Assembly: GCA_022826005.1 (NCBI GenBank)
Contig: JAJDVT010000070.1
Span: forward strand, 1 to 64,000
From: Gemmatimonadota bacterium
Lineage (GTDB): Bacteria; Gemmatimonadota; Gemmatimonadetes; Longimicrobiales; Gaopeijiaceae
Reading direction: 5' to 3'
DNA: 64,000 nucleotides
The notes under the pieces are model-generated. The model ran no database searches. It saw only the letters and a list, made by a program, of their open reading frames with translations, and was not told the DNA's origin. Both the position numbers and the translations under genes were made by a program. Positions 16,554 through 25,345 of the stretch are shown piece by piece. How positions within the stretch are numbered: position 1 is the first letter of the stretch; every line of letters begins with the position of its first letter.

Positions 16554-17097
16554 GGTGCGTCGGGAGATTCTGCTCGGCCGCCCTAGCCTTAGCCTTGCTG
16601 TGTGCAGTATTGCCAAACCGCTTGGGATCGGTTCAAGAAGGCCCGATCACGGCCGGGCAACTGGATGATTTGGATGCGGCTGATCTAAGAGCGCTACGGC
16701 GCGGGGCGGAAGGCTGCCCCGAGCTCATCGGAAAGTCCGAGACGCGATTGACGGAATCAGAGGCGTAGCTGCCGCAACGGGGGGAGATACTGGATGGGAT
16801 TGGGTGGACGAAATCGTCAATGAGAACGGCAGACCGACGGGAGAGGCGGGTGAGACGTTCGTTATGTACAACGGACGCACGGGAAGAGTATATGGGGCCC
16901 AAGGAACCAATCTCAGCAGAAGCGAAATCGGCGGTTCCGACTTCAGGGAAAAGACCGATGACTTTCTCTGGGGAGTTGCCCACGAAGCGTTGCATTGGGT
17001 AACCGATGTCGAGGTCGATGCAAATGGCGATATCTCAAACGAACACATCGGCGAAGTCTGGTCCGACTTACTGACTTGTATTCATGGTGCGTTCTGA
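16550..17097 (+). pseudogene. secreted HExxH-motif protein, apparently frameshifted
   Basis: The first frame (16550-16768) gives a signal peptide (MRCVGRFCSAALALALLCAV) and about 50 further residues, then stops. From about 16741 the next frame is open without a break to 17097 and encodes AIDGIRGVAAATGGDTGWDW, VDEIVNENG and, near the end, GVAHEALHWV with a downstream EHIGEVWSDLL. HEALH fits a zinc metallopeptidase motif. A single-base shift near 16735-16745 would give one exported protein of about 180 residues coupled to the lipoprotein upstream. The alternative is two separate small genes, the second starting at the GTG at 16804. The peptidase call rests on the motif only. Confidence 0.5.
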
Positions 17098-17339
17098 TAT
17101 GAAATTGAGGATCTTGAGCGGGGAGGCTCATTCGAGTGGTGAAGTCTGCCGGGGATGTTTGCCTTCGTTGCGAATGCCCCTGGAGGGCGGTTAGACCGAG
17201 CCGCGCGAGGCCATCGCGCTGGAACCGGTCCATGCGGCCGGTGTACTGACGTGATGGGAATCTGGGTCGTGGACGGATGAGACGATGACAAGGGTCGCAG
17301 CGGGCAGCCCGTGAGTGACTCGATCGGGGGAGGCACGCC

Positions 17340-18551
17340 GTGAGGTGTTCGCGCTTCGCATCATCACTGATTCCGGCTCTGGTATGCCTGGGCGTCGGTT
17401 GCCGAGATCAGCAGCCAGGTACCGCGAGCCAGGTGCTGTCCACTTGGGTTGCCGAACCTGAGTTTCGATTTGGGAACACTCCAGAGGGGCTGTTCCTTGT
17501 CCGGCCGTACGCTCGCGTCGATCCTCTGCGCAATCGCGTGCTGGTGCTTGACGGGGTGGACGTGAGCGCGTGGACGCCCACCGGTGATCTTCTCTTCGTG
17601 GTCGGCGGAAGGGGCGACGGACCTGGCGAATTCCGTAGGCCCGGGTCCCTGTTCATACACGACGACGGCAGCTTTTCCGTGCCCGACCAGTTCGGTTCGC
17701 GGATGACCCGTTTTACGGCCAATGGGGAGCTGCTCGAAGCTGAACTGGGGCCTGGCGGGCGAGTCAGCTACCAGGGCTTTCCTCTGGTACTGGCATCCTC
17801 CATGAACGGCATCTTCCTGGGTCATCCTTCGATACCGGCGGACCTCGAGGTGGGCATGGCGGGTGCCGAGCCTATGAATCAGCGTCCGGTGCTGAGAGTC
17901 CGGGAATCTGAACCGGGGACCTGGCAGCCTCCGGAGCCACTGCTATGGATGGATGTTGGCAGCAGAACGCTGGAGGTGAGCTTGGCGGACGGTTCCGGGG
18001 TGTTCATGGCACAGCCGTTCGGGGACTGGGACGAAGTCGCGTTCGAACCGGGTGCAGCGGTGGTCGTCCGGCGCAACAGGGGGCCCGGAGTGGTCGATCT
18101 CATCGAAGTGAGCGTGACCGGGGATACGGTCTGGCATCGGCGCCTTCAGTTCGAACCCCGCCAGCTGACTGCCGAAGTCATCGAGCAATCGGGCGCCGAG
18201 ACTATTCGACAGCTTTCTGCGAGGCCGGGCGTTTCCGTCGCGAGGGTCCGAGCCGCCTACTACGAGGCCCTCTACCGTCCCGACTACATAGCAGCCGTCA
18301 GCGGCAAGCCGGTCCTTGCAGCGTCTGGCGACGTGTGGCTTGCGAGCACCGAGGCTGCCGACACGCTGACCGTCTACCACGTGGTCGGCAGGGGCACGAC
18401 AAATCAACCGCTACGTCGCGTACTCCTCCCTCAAGAGATGTTCGTCACCGACGCCACTTCCACCCATGTGTGGGGGGTAATGCGCGACGAAATGGATACG
18501 CCCTACATAGTTGGAAGACGACTCGTGGAGTGGAATCGACCGGAGTCCTGA
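17340..18551 (+). CDS. 6-bladed beta-propeller lipoprotein
   Basis: A 403-residue protein from a GTG start with GGGGGAGG 7 bases upstream. The N-terminus gives a lipoprotein signal ending CLGVGC. Blades include DPLRNRVLVLDGVDVSAW, GGRGDGPGEFRRPGSLF (about residue 95), LADGSGVFMAQPFGDW and ASGDVWLASTEAADTLTVYH. The end TSTHVWGVMRDEMDTPYIVG matches the shared C-terminal pattern. It is preceded by a 242-base gap without a gene and followed by a decayed mmsA fragment. Confidence 0.8.
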   Translation: MRCSRFASSLIPALVCLGVGCRDQQPGTASQVLSTWVAEPEFRFGNTPEGLFLVRPYARVDPLRNRVLVLDGVDVSAWTPTGDLLFVVGGRGDGPGEFRRPGSLFIHDDGSFSVPDQFGSRMTRFTANGELLEAELGPGGRVSYQGFPLVLASSMNGIFLGHPSIPADLEVGMAGAEPMNQRPVLRVRESEPGTWQPPEPLLWMDVGSRTLEVSLADGSGVFMAQPFGDWDEVAFEPGAAVVVRRNRGPGVVDLIEVSVTGDTVWHRRLQFEPRQLTAEVIEQSGAETIRQLSARPGVSVARVRAAYYEALYRPDYIAAVSGKPVLAASGDVWLASTEAADTLTVYHVVGRGTTNQPLRRVLLPQEMFVTDATSTHVWGVMRDEMDTPYIVGRRLVEWNRPES

Positions 18552-18560
18552 GCGTTCGAA

Positions 18561-18705
18561 TGTGCCGTGACTCCCGAGATGCCGATCGGCCGTGAAGAGG
18601 TGTGTTCGGTCCGGTGGCCGGGCAGGCGAGTTTCGCTACCGCGCCGAGATCTCTATGATTGGTGTCAACATCGGCGTAAGCGGCGCCGATGGACGGACGA
18701 GGCTT
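18561..18705 (+). pseudogene. decayed fragment of mmsA
   Basis: The sequence GAGATGCCGATCGGCCGTGA and the following GGTGTTCGGTCCGGTGGCCGG match the 3' part of the intact mmsA (15578-15630). After a jump it resumes with GAGTTTCGCTACCGCGCCGA and AACATCGG, matching 15731-15780. In translation the pieces EMPIGREEV and EFRYRAEISMIGVNIGV lie in different frames. About 90 bases between them are missing. It is a short duplicate that has lost function; its first codons run into the frame of the next propeller gene. Confidence 0.85.
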
Positions 18706-18767
18706 GTGCGCCAACGCGATATCGCTGTACAGACTGGAGATTCCCAATCTTTCACGGTAAGGAGAGG

Positions 18768-19796
18768 TTGCCTGCGTGGTTGATCGCTGTCGCTGCCCCC
18801 TTGCTGGCTGTGTGCGACCTGACGGCAGCTCAAGTCACGCCATCGGTCGACACTCTCGAGGCGGAACTCCTGTCCCGGCCTCCTGCGGTCGGTCAACCGG
18901 GCTTCATACAACCATGGGGCGAGCACCTTGTGGTGTCCGACTGGCTGGGAGACCCCAATCTTCATGTCCTCGACCGAGAAACGGGGGAATTGATCGCCTC
19001 GTTCGGTCGCATTGGCCGCGGCCCGGGTGAATTCCCCAATGTGTTGGCAGGCATTCAGCGGCCGTCGCACGATACAACTGCCATATGGGTGTTCGACGGG
19101 AGGAAGCTAACGCGAGTCGAAAGACCAGGGGGCATAGGACGGGAGGCTACAACGGTAGACTTGACGGCAATTCCACTTGTGTTGAGGGCGGTCTGGATGG
19201 ATTCCACGACAATTCTGGGTGTCACCTGGGAACCCCCGGAAAGGCGTTTCGTGTATTTTGACGAGGCCGGTAGCGTCGTCCGCACGGTCCCGGGAGTTTT
19301 TTTGGGGCATGAGGATATTCCCGTGTCACAGCGTGCGGAGGCCAGCGCCCTGTTTTCGCTTTGCCTGCACCCGCGAGGGACCCGATTTGCGCTGCTCTAC
19401 AAGCGAGCGGCACAAGTCGAAATCTACGACCGCGGGGCGAACCACGTGACTGATGCGCAGGTGCCGTATGCAATCGACGCCACCTTTGAACAGGTGGGCG
19501 ATGAGTTCAGGTTTGTTCAGGAATGGATTACCTACCAATCGTGCTGGGCGAGCAGTGGTTTCCTGTATGCGCTCTACTCGGGTGATGACTTCAGGACCGC
19601 CTCGCGCGGTACACTTGGTGGAGAGGAAATCCACGTTTTCGATTGGGCCAGCGGTCGGCTGGTAAGAAAGCTCCATCTCGATACACGCATCTTTGGCTTT
19701 AGCGTTGACGAGGATTCGGGTTGGCTATACGGCGGCTCTCTGCAGGACGCCGGCATCTATCGGTTTCGCCTTCCCGGTGGAGGGCGCGAGTGGTGA
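18768..19796 (+). CDS. secreted 6-bladed propeller, TolB-like (BF3164-type)
   Basis: About 342 residues from a TTG at 18768 that directly follows AAGGAGAGG, giving LPAWLIAVAAPLLAVCDLTA as a signal peptide. A GTG at 18567 is in frame but would place 67 residues of mmsA debris in front. Motifs: WGEHLVVSDWLGDPNLHVLD, FGRIGRGPGEFPNVLAG, PRGTRFALLYKRAAQVEIYD, FLYALYSGDD and VDEDSGWLYGG. These fit the TolB-like six-blade family rather than the other propellers here. The spacing between ribosome binding site and start is short, so the exact start is uncertain. Confidence 0.7.
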   Translation: MPAWLIAVAAPLLAVCDLTAAQVTPSVDTLEAELLSRPPAVGQPGFIQPWGEHLVVSDWLGDPNLHVLDRETGELIASFGRIGRGPGEFPNVLAGIQRPSHDTTAIWVFDGRKLTRVERPGGIGREATTVDLTAIPLVLRAVWMDSTTILGVTWEPPERRFVYFDEAGSVVRTVPGVFLGHEDIPVSQRAEASALFSLCLHPRGTRFALLYKRAAQVEIYDRGANHVTDAQVPYAIDATFEQVGDEFRFVQEWITYQSCWASSGFLYALYSGDDFRTASRGTLGGEEIHVFDWASGRLVRKLHLDTRIFGFSVDEDSGWLYGGSLQDAGIYRFRLPGGGREW

Positions 19797-20037
19797 CGCA
19801 ACGCTGTGCACCGTGAGGATGCGGTCCCCTGAACATCTGGCGGTGGTTGTCGAGTCGCTTGTTCCCCTGAATACCGCCGTGTAGTCCATCACGCGCAGGG
19901 CCATCCCGCGGTCGACGGTGGACTGGAACTCCCACAGGATCAGGATGGGACTGCGTTGCGCCGGGCTGTTTCTTGCCAGACATTGTCGGCACCATCCACG
20001 CCGGATGGTTGCCGACATCCGACAAGGAACGAACAAC
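19725..20037 (-). pseudogene. remnant of an Rpn/YhgA-type PD-(D/E)XK nuclease
   Basis: On the reverse strand the stretch at about 19860-19960 reads ILILWEFQSTVDRGMALRV and MDYTAVF. This is the core of Rpn (recombination-promoting nuclease / 'putative transposase') proteins, where the E.QS motif holds catalytic residues. The frames before and after it do not continue the family, and no start is evident. It overlaps the end of the propeller gene and the space before the aminotransferase gene. It is a decayed mobile-type nuclease gene. Confidence 0.55.
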
Positions 20038-21351
20038 ATGGAAGCAATCGCGAGCCTCGGCACCGAGGTCTTCGCCGAGCAACAGAAACACATCTTCCAG
20101 TGCGTCAAACCCCTTTACGACGAGCCGGTGGCGATCGCGGAGGGGTCGGGGTGCTGGGTCAGGGACTACGACGGGCGCGACTACCTGGACGCCTTCGCAG
20201 GCATCCTCACGACCTCGCTGGGCCACTGCCACCCGGCGGTGGTCTCGGCCGTGCAGGAGCAGGCGGCCCGGGTGGGCCACCTTTCCACCCTCTACGTCAA
20301 CGACCGCCAAGTCGAAGCGGCGCGCGCCCTGGCCACCATCTCACCCGGCGACCTTTCCCGCACCTTCTTCCTGAACAGCGGCACGGAGGCGATCGAGACC
20401 GCCCTCGCGGCGGCGCGCCTCCACACGGGGCGCACCGAGATCATCGCGCTGCGGCAGGCGTACCACGGCCGCACCAGCATGGCCGCCGCCATCACCGCGC
20501 ACGCCGAGTGGCGGGTGCTCCCCGCGACGGCGAGCGGCATCACGCACGCGCTCTCGCCCTACCCCTACCGCGCCCCGTTCGGCGCCGTCTCCGACGAGGA
20601 GCTGGTCGAGATCTACGCCCGCGACCTGACCGAGGTCATCGAGACCACCACCAACGGCCGCCCCGCCGCCTTCATCGCCGAGACGATCCAGGGGGTGGGC
20701 GGATACATCGTGCCGCCGCGCGGGTACTTCCAGCGGATGGCCGAGATCATCCGGTCGTACGGCGGCGTCTTCATCGCCGACGAGGTGCAGTCCGGCTTCG
20801 GGCGCACGGGCGGCCGGTGGTTCGGGATCGAGCACTGGGACGTGGTGCCGGACATCATGGTGATGGCGAAGGGGATCGCGGGCGGGATGCCGGTGGGCGC
20901 GACGATCGCCACCGGCGAGATCGCGGGGAACTGGCGCGGCAAGACCATCTCGACCTTCGGCGGCAACCCGGTGTGCATGGCGGCGATGATCGCGACCCTC
21001 GACACCATGCGGGCCGAAGACGTGCCCGCGCGGGCCCTCGAACGCGGCGCCCAGCTCAGGCGCGGGCTGGCGGCGCTCCAGCGGGCGCACCCATGGATCG
21101 GCGATGTGCGCGGGATGGGCCTCATGCAGGCGCTCGAGCTGGTGGAGGACCCGGCGACGAAGGAACCGGCGCCGCGCCTGGCGGGCGCACTGCTCAACGC
21201 CGCGAAGGATGAGGGCCTGCTGATCGGAATCGGCGGGCTGCACGGACACGTGATCCGGATCGGGCCGTCGCTTCTGATCTCGGAGGGTGAGGTGGCGGAG
21301 GCGCTGGCGCGGCTGGGCCGGGCGTGCGCCGCGGTGGAGGTGGCGAGGTGA
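20038..21351 (+). CDS. class III PLP-dependent aminotransferase (AGXT2-like)
   Basis: A 437-residue aminotransferase starting MEAIASLGTEVFAEQQKHIF (AAGGAACG upstream). Fold-type I class III features: FLNSGTEAIETALAAAR (phosphate-binding loop), QAYHGRTSMA, FIADEVQSGFGRTG (the aspartate contacting the pyridine nitrogen) and MVMAKGIAGGMPVGA with the PLP lysine, then STFGGNPVCMAA. The length and order match AGXT2/beta-alanine-pyruvate aminotransferases rather than ornithine or GABA enzymes. A symporter and an amidohydrolase follow. Inference: it transaminates an imported beta-amino acid, whose semialdehyde product could pass to the MmsA encoded 4 kb upstream. Confidence 0.87.
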   Translation: MEAIASLGTEVFAEQQKHIFQCVKPLYDEPVAIAEGSGCWVRDYDGRDYLDAFAGILTTSLGHCHPAVVSAVQEQAARVGHLSTLYVNDRQVEAARALATISPGDLSRTFFLNSGTEAIETALAAARLHTGRTEIIALRQAYHGRTSMAAAITAHAEWRVLPATASGITHALSPYPYRAPFGAVSDEELVEIYARDLTEVIETTTNGRPAAFIAETIQGVGGYIVPPRGYFQRMAEIIRSYGGVFIADEVQSGFGRTGGRWFGIEHWDVVPDIMVMAKGIAGGMPVGATIATGEIAGNWRGKTISTFGGNPVCMAAMIATLDTMRAEDVPARALERGAQLRRGLAALQRAHPWIGDVRGMGLMQALELVEDPATKEPAPRLAGALLNAAKDEGLLIGIGGLHGHVIRIGPSLLISEGEVAEALARLGRACAAVEVAR

Positions 21352-21409
21352 CCGGGCGCGCTTCGGGACGCGGCCGGCCTGGACGGTGGTGGCCGGTCGG
21401 GAGGCCCGC

Positions 21410-21541
21410 ATGATCGCCGGACTCCCCCTGGATACCTGGGTGCTGATGGTGGTGTCCGTCGCGCCGGGTCTGGTGCTGGTGGCGATGGCCTATCGCGCGC
21501 ACCGGGGGGACCACCACTCGCGGAGCTCCGACGATGCCTGA
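21410..21541 (+). CDS. small membrane protein, candidate symporter small subunit
   Basis: A 43-residue protein with GGGAGG 6 bases before its ATG and one strong membrane helix (LDTWVLMVVSVAPGLVLVAMAY), then a charged tail. It overlaps the symporter start by 8 bases. Several sodium:solute symporter families are accompanied by short one- or two-helix proteins in this position (DUF3311/DUF4212-type). Position and shape support such a role here, but the sequence is too short to prove the family. Confidence 0.55.
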   Translation: MIAGLPLDTWVLMVVSVAPGLVLVAMAYRAHRGDHHSRSSDDA

Positions 21542-23060
21542 GGCCGCCAGCCCGAACGCCGCCATCATCGCCGTCGTCGTAGGCTACTTCGCGGTCCTCG
21601 TCGCGATCGGCTGGTGGGCGAGCCGTGAGAGCCGCTCGGTCAAGGGATTCTACGTCGCGGGCAAGAAGCTCCCGTCGTGGGTGATCGCATTCTCGTCCAA
21701 CACCACCGGCGAGAGCGGCTGGCTGCTCCTGGGACTCACCGGAATGGGCTACCTGGTCGGCTTCCACGCGCTCTGGGTCGTCCTCGGCGAAGTGCTCGGC
21801 GTGGCGCTCGCGTGGGCGGTCGTCGCGCGGCCCTTCAAGGAGTTCACCGACCGCTACGACGCGATCACGGTCCCCGACTACCTCACCGACCGCTTCGCCG
21901 ACCGGCTCCACATCATCCGCATCGTCAGCGCCATCATCATCTTCGCGATGGTCGGCGCGTACACGGCCGCACAGCTCACCGCGACCGGCAAGGCCTTCTC
22001 GTCCTTCATCGGGACCAGCTACGAGGCCGGGGTCTACATCGGCCTCGCCGTCATCCTCCTGTATACCAGCATCGGCGGCTTCAAGGCGGTCGCGTACAGC
22101 GACGTGCTCCAGGGCGTCCTCATGTTCCTGTGCCTGCTGATCCTGCCGATCGTGGGGATCTGGCACGCGGGCGGCTGGGGCGAGATGCTGGCGGGCGTCG
22201 GCGAGGCGGACCCCGCACTGCTGCGGCCGATGGGCGAACACGGGCTCACGGTGCCGGGGGTGATGAGCGCGATCAGCTACGTGGGGATCGGGCTGGCCTT
22301 CCTGGGCGCGCCGCAGCTCCTGACCCGCTTCATGTCCGCCCGCAACCGGGGCCAGATCTCGCAGGGCGGGGTGCTCGCGGTGTTCTGCATCGTGGTCTTC
22401 GACATCGGCGCGGTGCTGACCGGCGTGGCCGGCCGCTACCTCTTCCCCGGACTCGCCGACCACGAGACGATCCTCCCGGTCATGTCCACCGAGCTCTTCC
22501 CGGCGGTGATCGCCGGAGTGATCCTGGTCGTCGTCCTGGCCGCGATCATGTCGACCGTGGACTCGCTGCTGATCCTCGCCTCCTCGTCGATCGTGCGGGA
22601 CATCTTCCAGAAGATCCTGTGGCCGAAAGCGCCTGACCGCAGCCTGTCGCTGGTCGGCCGGCTCCTCACGATCGTTCTCGGCTTGGCCGGACTCGGAGTC
22701 GCACTCAGCGAACCCCGCATGATCTTCTGGTTCGTCCTCTTCGCTTGGTCGGGCCTGGCGTCGGCCTTCACGCCGGTCGTCCTCTGCTCGCTCTTCTGGC
22801 GGCGGACGACGCTCGCGGGCGCGGTCGCGGGGATGATCGCCGGCTTCGCGGCCGCGATGCTCTGGGTGGTCTTCGTCAAGGACCACTTCTACGATCTCTA
22901 CGAGATGATCCCCGGTTTCGCGGCGGGCTTTGCCGTGACGATCGGGGTCAGCCTGTACACGAAGCCGCCCCCGGACGGCGGCTCGATTGTCGACGATGTG
23001 AAACGCGTGGTGGGCGGGCCGTTCTCGCCCGGCGAAGGCGACCACGGAAGCGGCGGGTAA
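21534..23060 (+). CDS. sodium:solute symporter (SSS/PutP-type)
   Basis: A 508-residue integral membrane protein with about 13 hydrophobic segments. SSS motifs are clear: KGFYVAGKKLPSWVIAFSSNTTGESGW near residues 38-65 (sodium site in TM1/2), ITVPDYLTDRF, YTSIGGFKAVAYSDVLQGV (the family signature, residues ~178-196), and AAIMSTVDSLLILASSSIVRDI in the TM8 sodium-binding region. This fits the proline/amino-acid branch of the family. It lies in an operon with an aminotransferase before and an amidohydrolase after, so an amino-acid-like substrate is likely but not provable from sequence. Confidence 0.9.
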   Translation: MPEAASPNAAIIAVVVGYFAVLVAIGWWASRESRSVKGFYVAGKKLPSWVIAFSSNTTGESGWLLLGLTGMGYLVGFHALWVVLGEVLGVALAWAVVARPFKEFTDRYDAITVPDYLTDRFADRLHIIRIVSAIIIFAMVGAYTAAQLTATGKAFSSFIGTSYEAGVYIGLAVILLYTSIGGFKAVAYSDVLQGVLMFLCLLILPIVGIWHAGGWGEMLAGVGEADPALLRPMGEHGLTVPGVMSAISYVGIGLAFLGAPQLLTRFMSARNRGQISQGGVLAVFCIVVFDIGAVLTGVAGRYLFPGLADHETILPVMSTELFPAVIAGVILVVVLAAIMSTVDSLLILASSSIVRDIFQKILWPKAPDRSLSLVGRLLTIVLGLAGLGVALSEPRMIFWFVLFAWSGLASAFTPVVLCSLFWRRTTLAGAVAGMIAGFAAAMLWVVFVKDHFYDLYEMIPGFAAGFAVTIGVSLYTKPPPDGGSIVDDVKRVVGGPFSPGEGDHGSGG

Positions 23061-23118
23061 ACCGCCTGCCAGGAGTGACAACCCCGCCCGTGCGGGGAAC
23101 AGCGATCAGGAGGACACG

Positions 23119-24816
23119 ATGAAATCACTGACAAGAGGCCAGTTCCTGGGAGCCGCCGCGGGCACGGTCGGCGCCGGAATGCTCGCCGGCTGCGATGGCG
23201 GCCCCGGGGTCGTTCTGCGTACCGACGGGTCGGACGCCACCACCCCCGACCTGATCGTGCACGGCCGCACCGTCCATACCATGGACGACGCCAACCCCAC
23301 CGCCGAGTCGCTCGCCGTGAAGGACGGCCGCTTCGTCGCTGTCGGTGCACGCGGCGAAATCGAATCGCTCCGCGGCAGGGGAACCCGGGTCCTCGACCAC
23401 GGCGACGCCGTCATCACCCCCGGCTTCATCGACGCGCACACCCACCCGGCCGGCGCCGGAGTCCGCGAACTCAAGGACGTGAACGTGGACGTGCGGAGCA
23501 TCGCCGAGATCAAGGAGCGCATGGCCGCGCGCGCCCGCGAGACGCCGCCCGGCGAGTGGATCCGCGGCTTCAAGTACGACGACACCAAGCTGGCGGAGGG
23601 CCGGCCGCTGAACCGGCTCGACCTGGACGAAGCCCTCCCGGACCACCCCGCGGTCGTCGGCCACCGGGGCGGCCACACCAGCGTTTACAACTCCCGCGCT
23701 TTCGCGCTGGCGGGCGTGACCGTGGAGACTCCCGATCCGCAGGGCGGCAGGTTCTACCGGGAGGACGGCGAACTCACCGGCCTGGTCGCGGAGCGCGCCA
23801 ACTACGTCTTCTCCGGCCTGATCCCCAGCACCCACACCGACGACGACCGCCGCGCCGGGGTCAAGCTCATCACCGAGTTGATGGCCCAGGCCGGACTGAC
23901 CTCCTTCCACGACGCCGGCACCTCGTCCAGCAGCGTGAGGGCCTACAGCGCCGCCTACCGCAACGGCGAGCTGAGCTGCCGCGTGTACATGATGATGCGC
24001 GGCGCCTACGGGGACCTGCGCCAGGCTGGCGTCTCCACCGGATTCGGCGACGAGTGGCTGCGCGTCGGCGGGGTGAAGTACGGGGCGGACGGCTCGGCGT
24101 CGGAGCGCACCATGCGCATGAGCACCCCGTACGTCGGCCGCCCCGACGACTACGGCATCCTCACCATGACGCGGGAGGCCATCCACGACGTCGTCGAGGT
24201 CGCGCACCGCTCGGGCTGGCAGGTCGGCATCCACGCCAATGGCGACGTCACCATCGGCATGGTGCTCGACGCCTACGAGCGCGTGCAGGAGCTGTGGCCG
24301 CGGCCCGACGCCAGGCATCGCATCGAGCACTGCTCCCTGGTCAACCCGGATCTCCTCGCGCGCATCAAGGCGGCCGGCGTCGTCCCCACCCCCTTCTACA
24401 CCTACGCCCACTACCACGGCAACAAGTGGGTCGAGTACGGCCCCGAGAAGATGGAGTGGATGTTCGCCCACCGTTCGTTCCTCGACTACGAGATCCCGGT
24501 CGCACCGGCGTCCGACTACACCCCCGGCCCCTACGAGCCGCTGATGGCCATCCAGAGCATGGTCACCCGCAAGGACTTCGAGGGCCGCGTCTGGGGCCCC
24601 AGCCAGCGGATCACCGTGCCGGAGGCGATGCGGATCTGCACCATGGGCGGCGCCTACGCCTCCTTCGAGGAGGACATCAAGGGCTCGGTCACGGCCGGCA
24701 AGCTGGCCGACTTCGTGGTGCTGGAGTCCGACCCGCACGACGCCGACCCGGACGCGATCAAGGAGATCCCGGTGCTGAGGACGGTGGCGGGCGGGAGGGT
24801 GACGTGGGAGGCGTGA
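23119..24816 (+). CDS. exported amidohydrolase, YtcJ-like
   Basis: A 565-residue protein with a Tat-like and lipoprotein N-terminus (MKSLTRGQFLGAAAGTVGAG, then MLAGC). The amidohydrolase barrel shows FIDAHTHPAG (two metal histidines, about residue 110), GIHANGDVTI, HRIEHCSLVNPDLL and PASDYTPGPYEPLMA, and ends in the usual small beta domain (AGKLADFVVLESDP). This is the YtcJ/N-substituted formamide deformylase branch, which hydrolyses C-N bonds outside the rings of small amides. The operon suggests a degradation route for an amide or cyclic amide feeding the aminotransferase. Confidence 0.87.
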   Translation: MKSLTRGQFLGAAAGTVGAGMLAGCDGGPGVVLRTDGSDATTPDLIVHGRTVHTMDDANPTAESLAVKDGRFVAVGARGEIESLRGRGTRVLDHGDAVITPGFIDAHTHPAGAGVRELKDVNVDVRSIAEIKERMAARARETPPGEWIRGFKYDDTKLAEGRPLNRLDLDEALPDHPAVVGHRGGHTSVYNSRAFALAGVTVETPDPQGGRFYREDGELTGLVAERANYVFSGLIPSTHTDDDRRAGVKLITELMAQAGLTSFHDAGTSSSSVRAYSAAYRNGELSCRVYMMMRGAYGDLRQAGVSTGFGDEWLRVGGVKYGADGSASERTMRMSTPYVGRPDDYGILTMTREAIHDVVEVAHRSGWQVGIHANGDVTIGMVLDAYERVQELWPRPDARHRIEHCSLVNPDLLARIKAAGVVPTPFYTYAHYHGNKWVEYGPEKMEWMFAHRSFLDYEIPVAPASDYTPGPYEPLMAIQSMVTRKDFEGRVWGPSQRITVPEAMRICTMGGAYASFEEDIKGSVTAGKLADFVVLESDPHDADPDAIKEIPVLRTVAGGRVTWEA

Positions 24817-24850
24817 GGGGGGTGGTTGCGGTTGCCGGAGGGCCAGTACC

Positions 24851-25345
24851 CTTGATGAGATCGCACGGATAGATCGGAATATCTTCCACTTCCTTCGCCC
24901 TGACGGCGATTGCAACGCTCGCGCACGGGTTGAGTCGGCGCTGGAGAGCGGGGAAGCCTGCTGGTGCCCGGTCATCCAGCTCGAACTCTGGAACGGTGCC
25001 TGCGGGTCGCACGAACGGAGCGTATTGCGGGAATTCGCTCGCGTTCTGCCGGAGTTGGCGATCGACGAAGAAGTCTGGAAAACGGCGTACGAACTGGCCA
25101 TGCGTGCGCGTGCCCGGGGACTGACCGTCCCAGCGACGGATGTCGTCATCGCGGCCTGCGCAAAACGCCACGACGCGGACCTGGAAGCTGCCGATTCGGA
25201 CTTCGACCGCCTGGTGACCGTCGGAGGGCCGGTGCGGAGAGCGGCGCGGAGAACCGGGTTCTCGCGCGGTGAGCTCTCGGTGCCCGACGACTTCGACGTC
25301 ATGGGATGCACGGAGATCGAGACGATGTTTGGGGAAGAACGGTGA
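24851..25345 (+). pseudogene. VapC-like PIN domain fused to an antitoxin tail, no start codon
   Basis: The open frame encodes RIDRNIFHFLRPDGD, CPVIQLELWNG, PATDVVIAACA and LEAADSDFDRL. These are the four acidic clusters of a PIN ribonuclease (VapC toxin). No ATG, GTG or TTG precedes the first acidic residue in this frame; an ATG at 24855 lies in another frame. After the PIN part the frame runs into GFSRGELSVPDDFDVMGCTEI, which looks like the C-terminus of a PhD/VapB-type antitoxin. The order toxin-then-antitoxin tail in one frame is the reverse of normal. It is most likely a recombined, dead toxin-antitoxin remnant; a shorter TTG start at 25025 exists. Confidence 0.6.

Noticed and set aside
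20613-23081. An 822-codon reverse frame opposite the aminotransferase and symporter.
   Set aside because: Asp/Arg/His-rich low-complexity translation without a fold; antisense shadow of the real genes.
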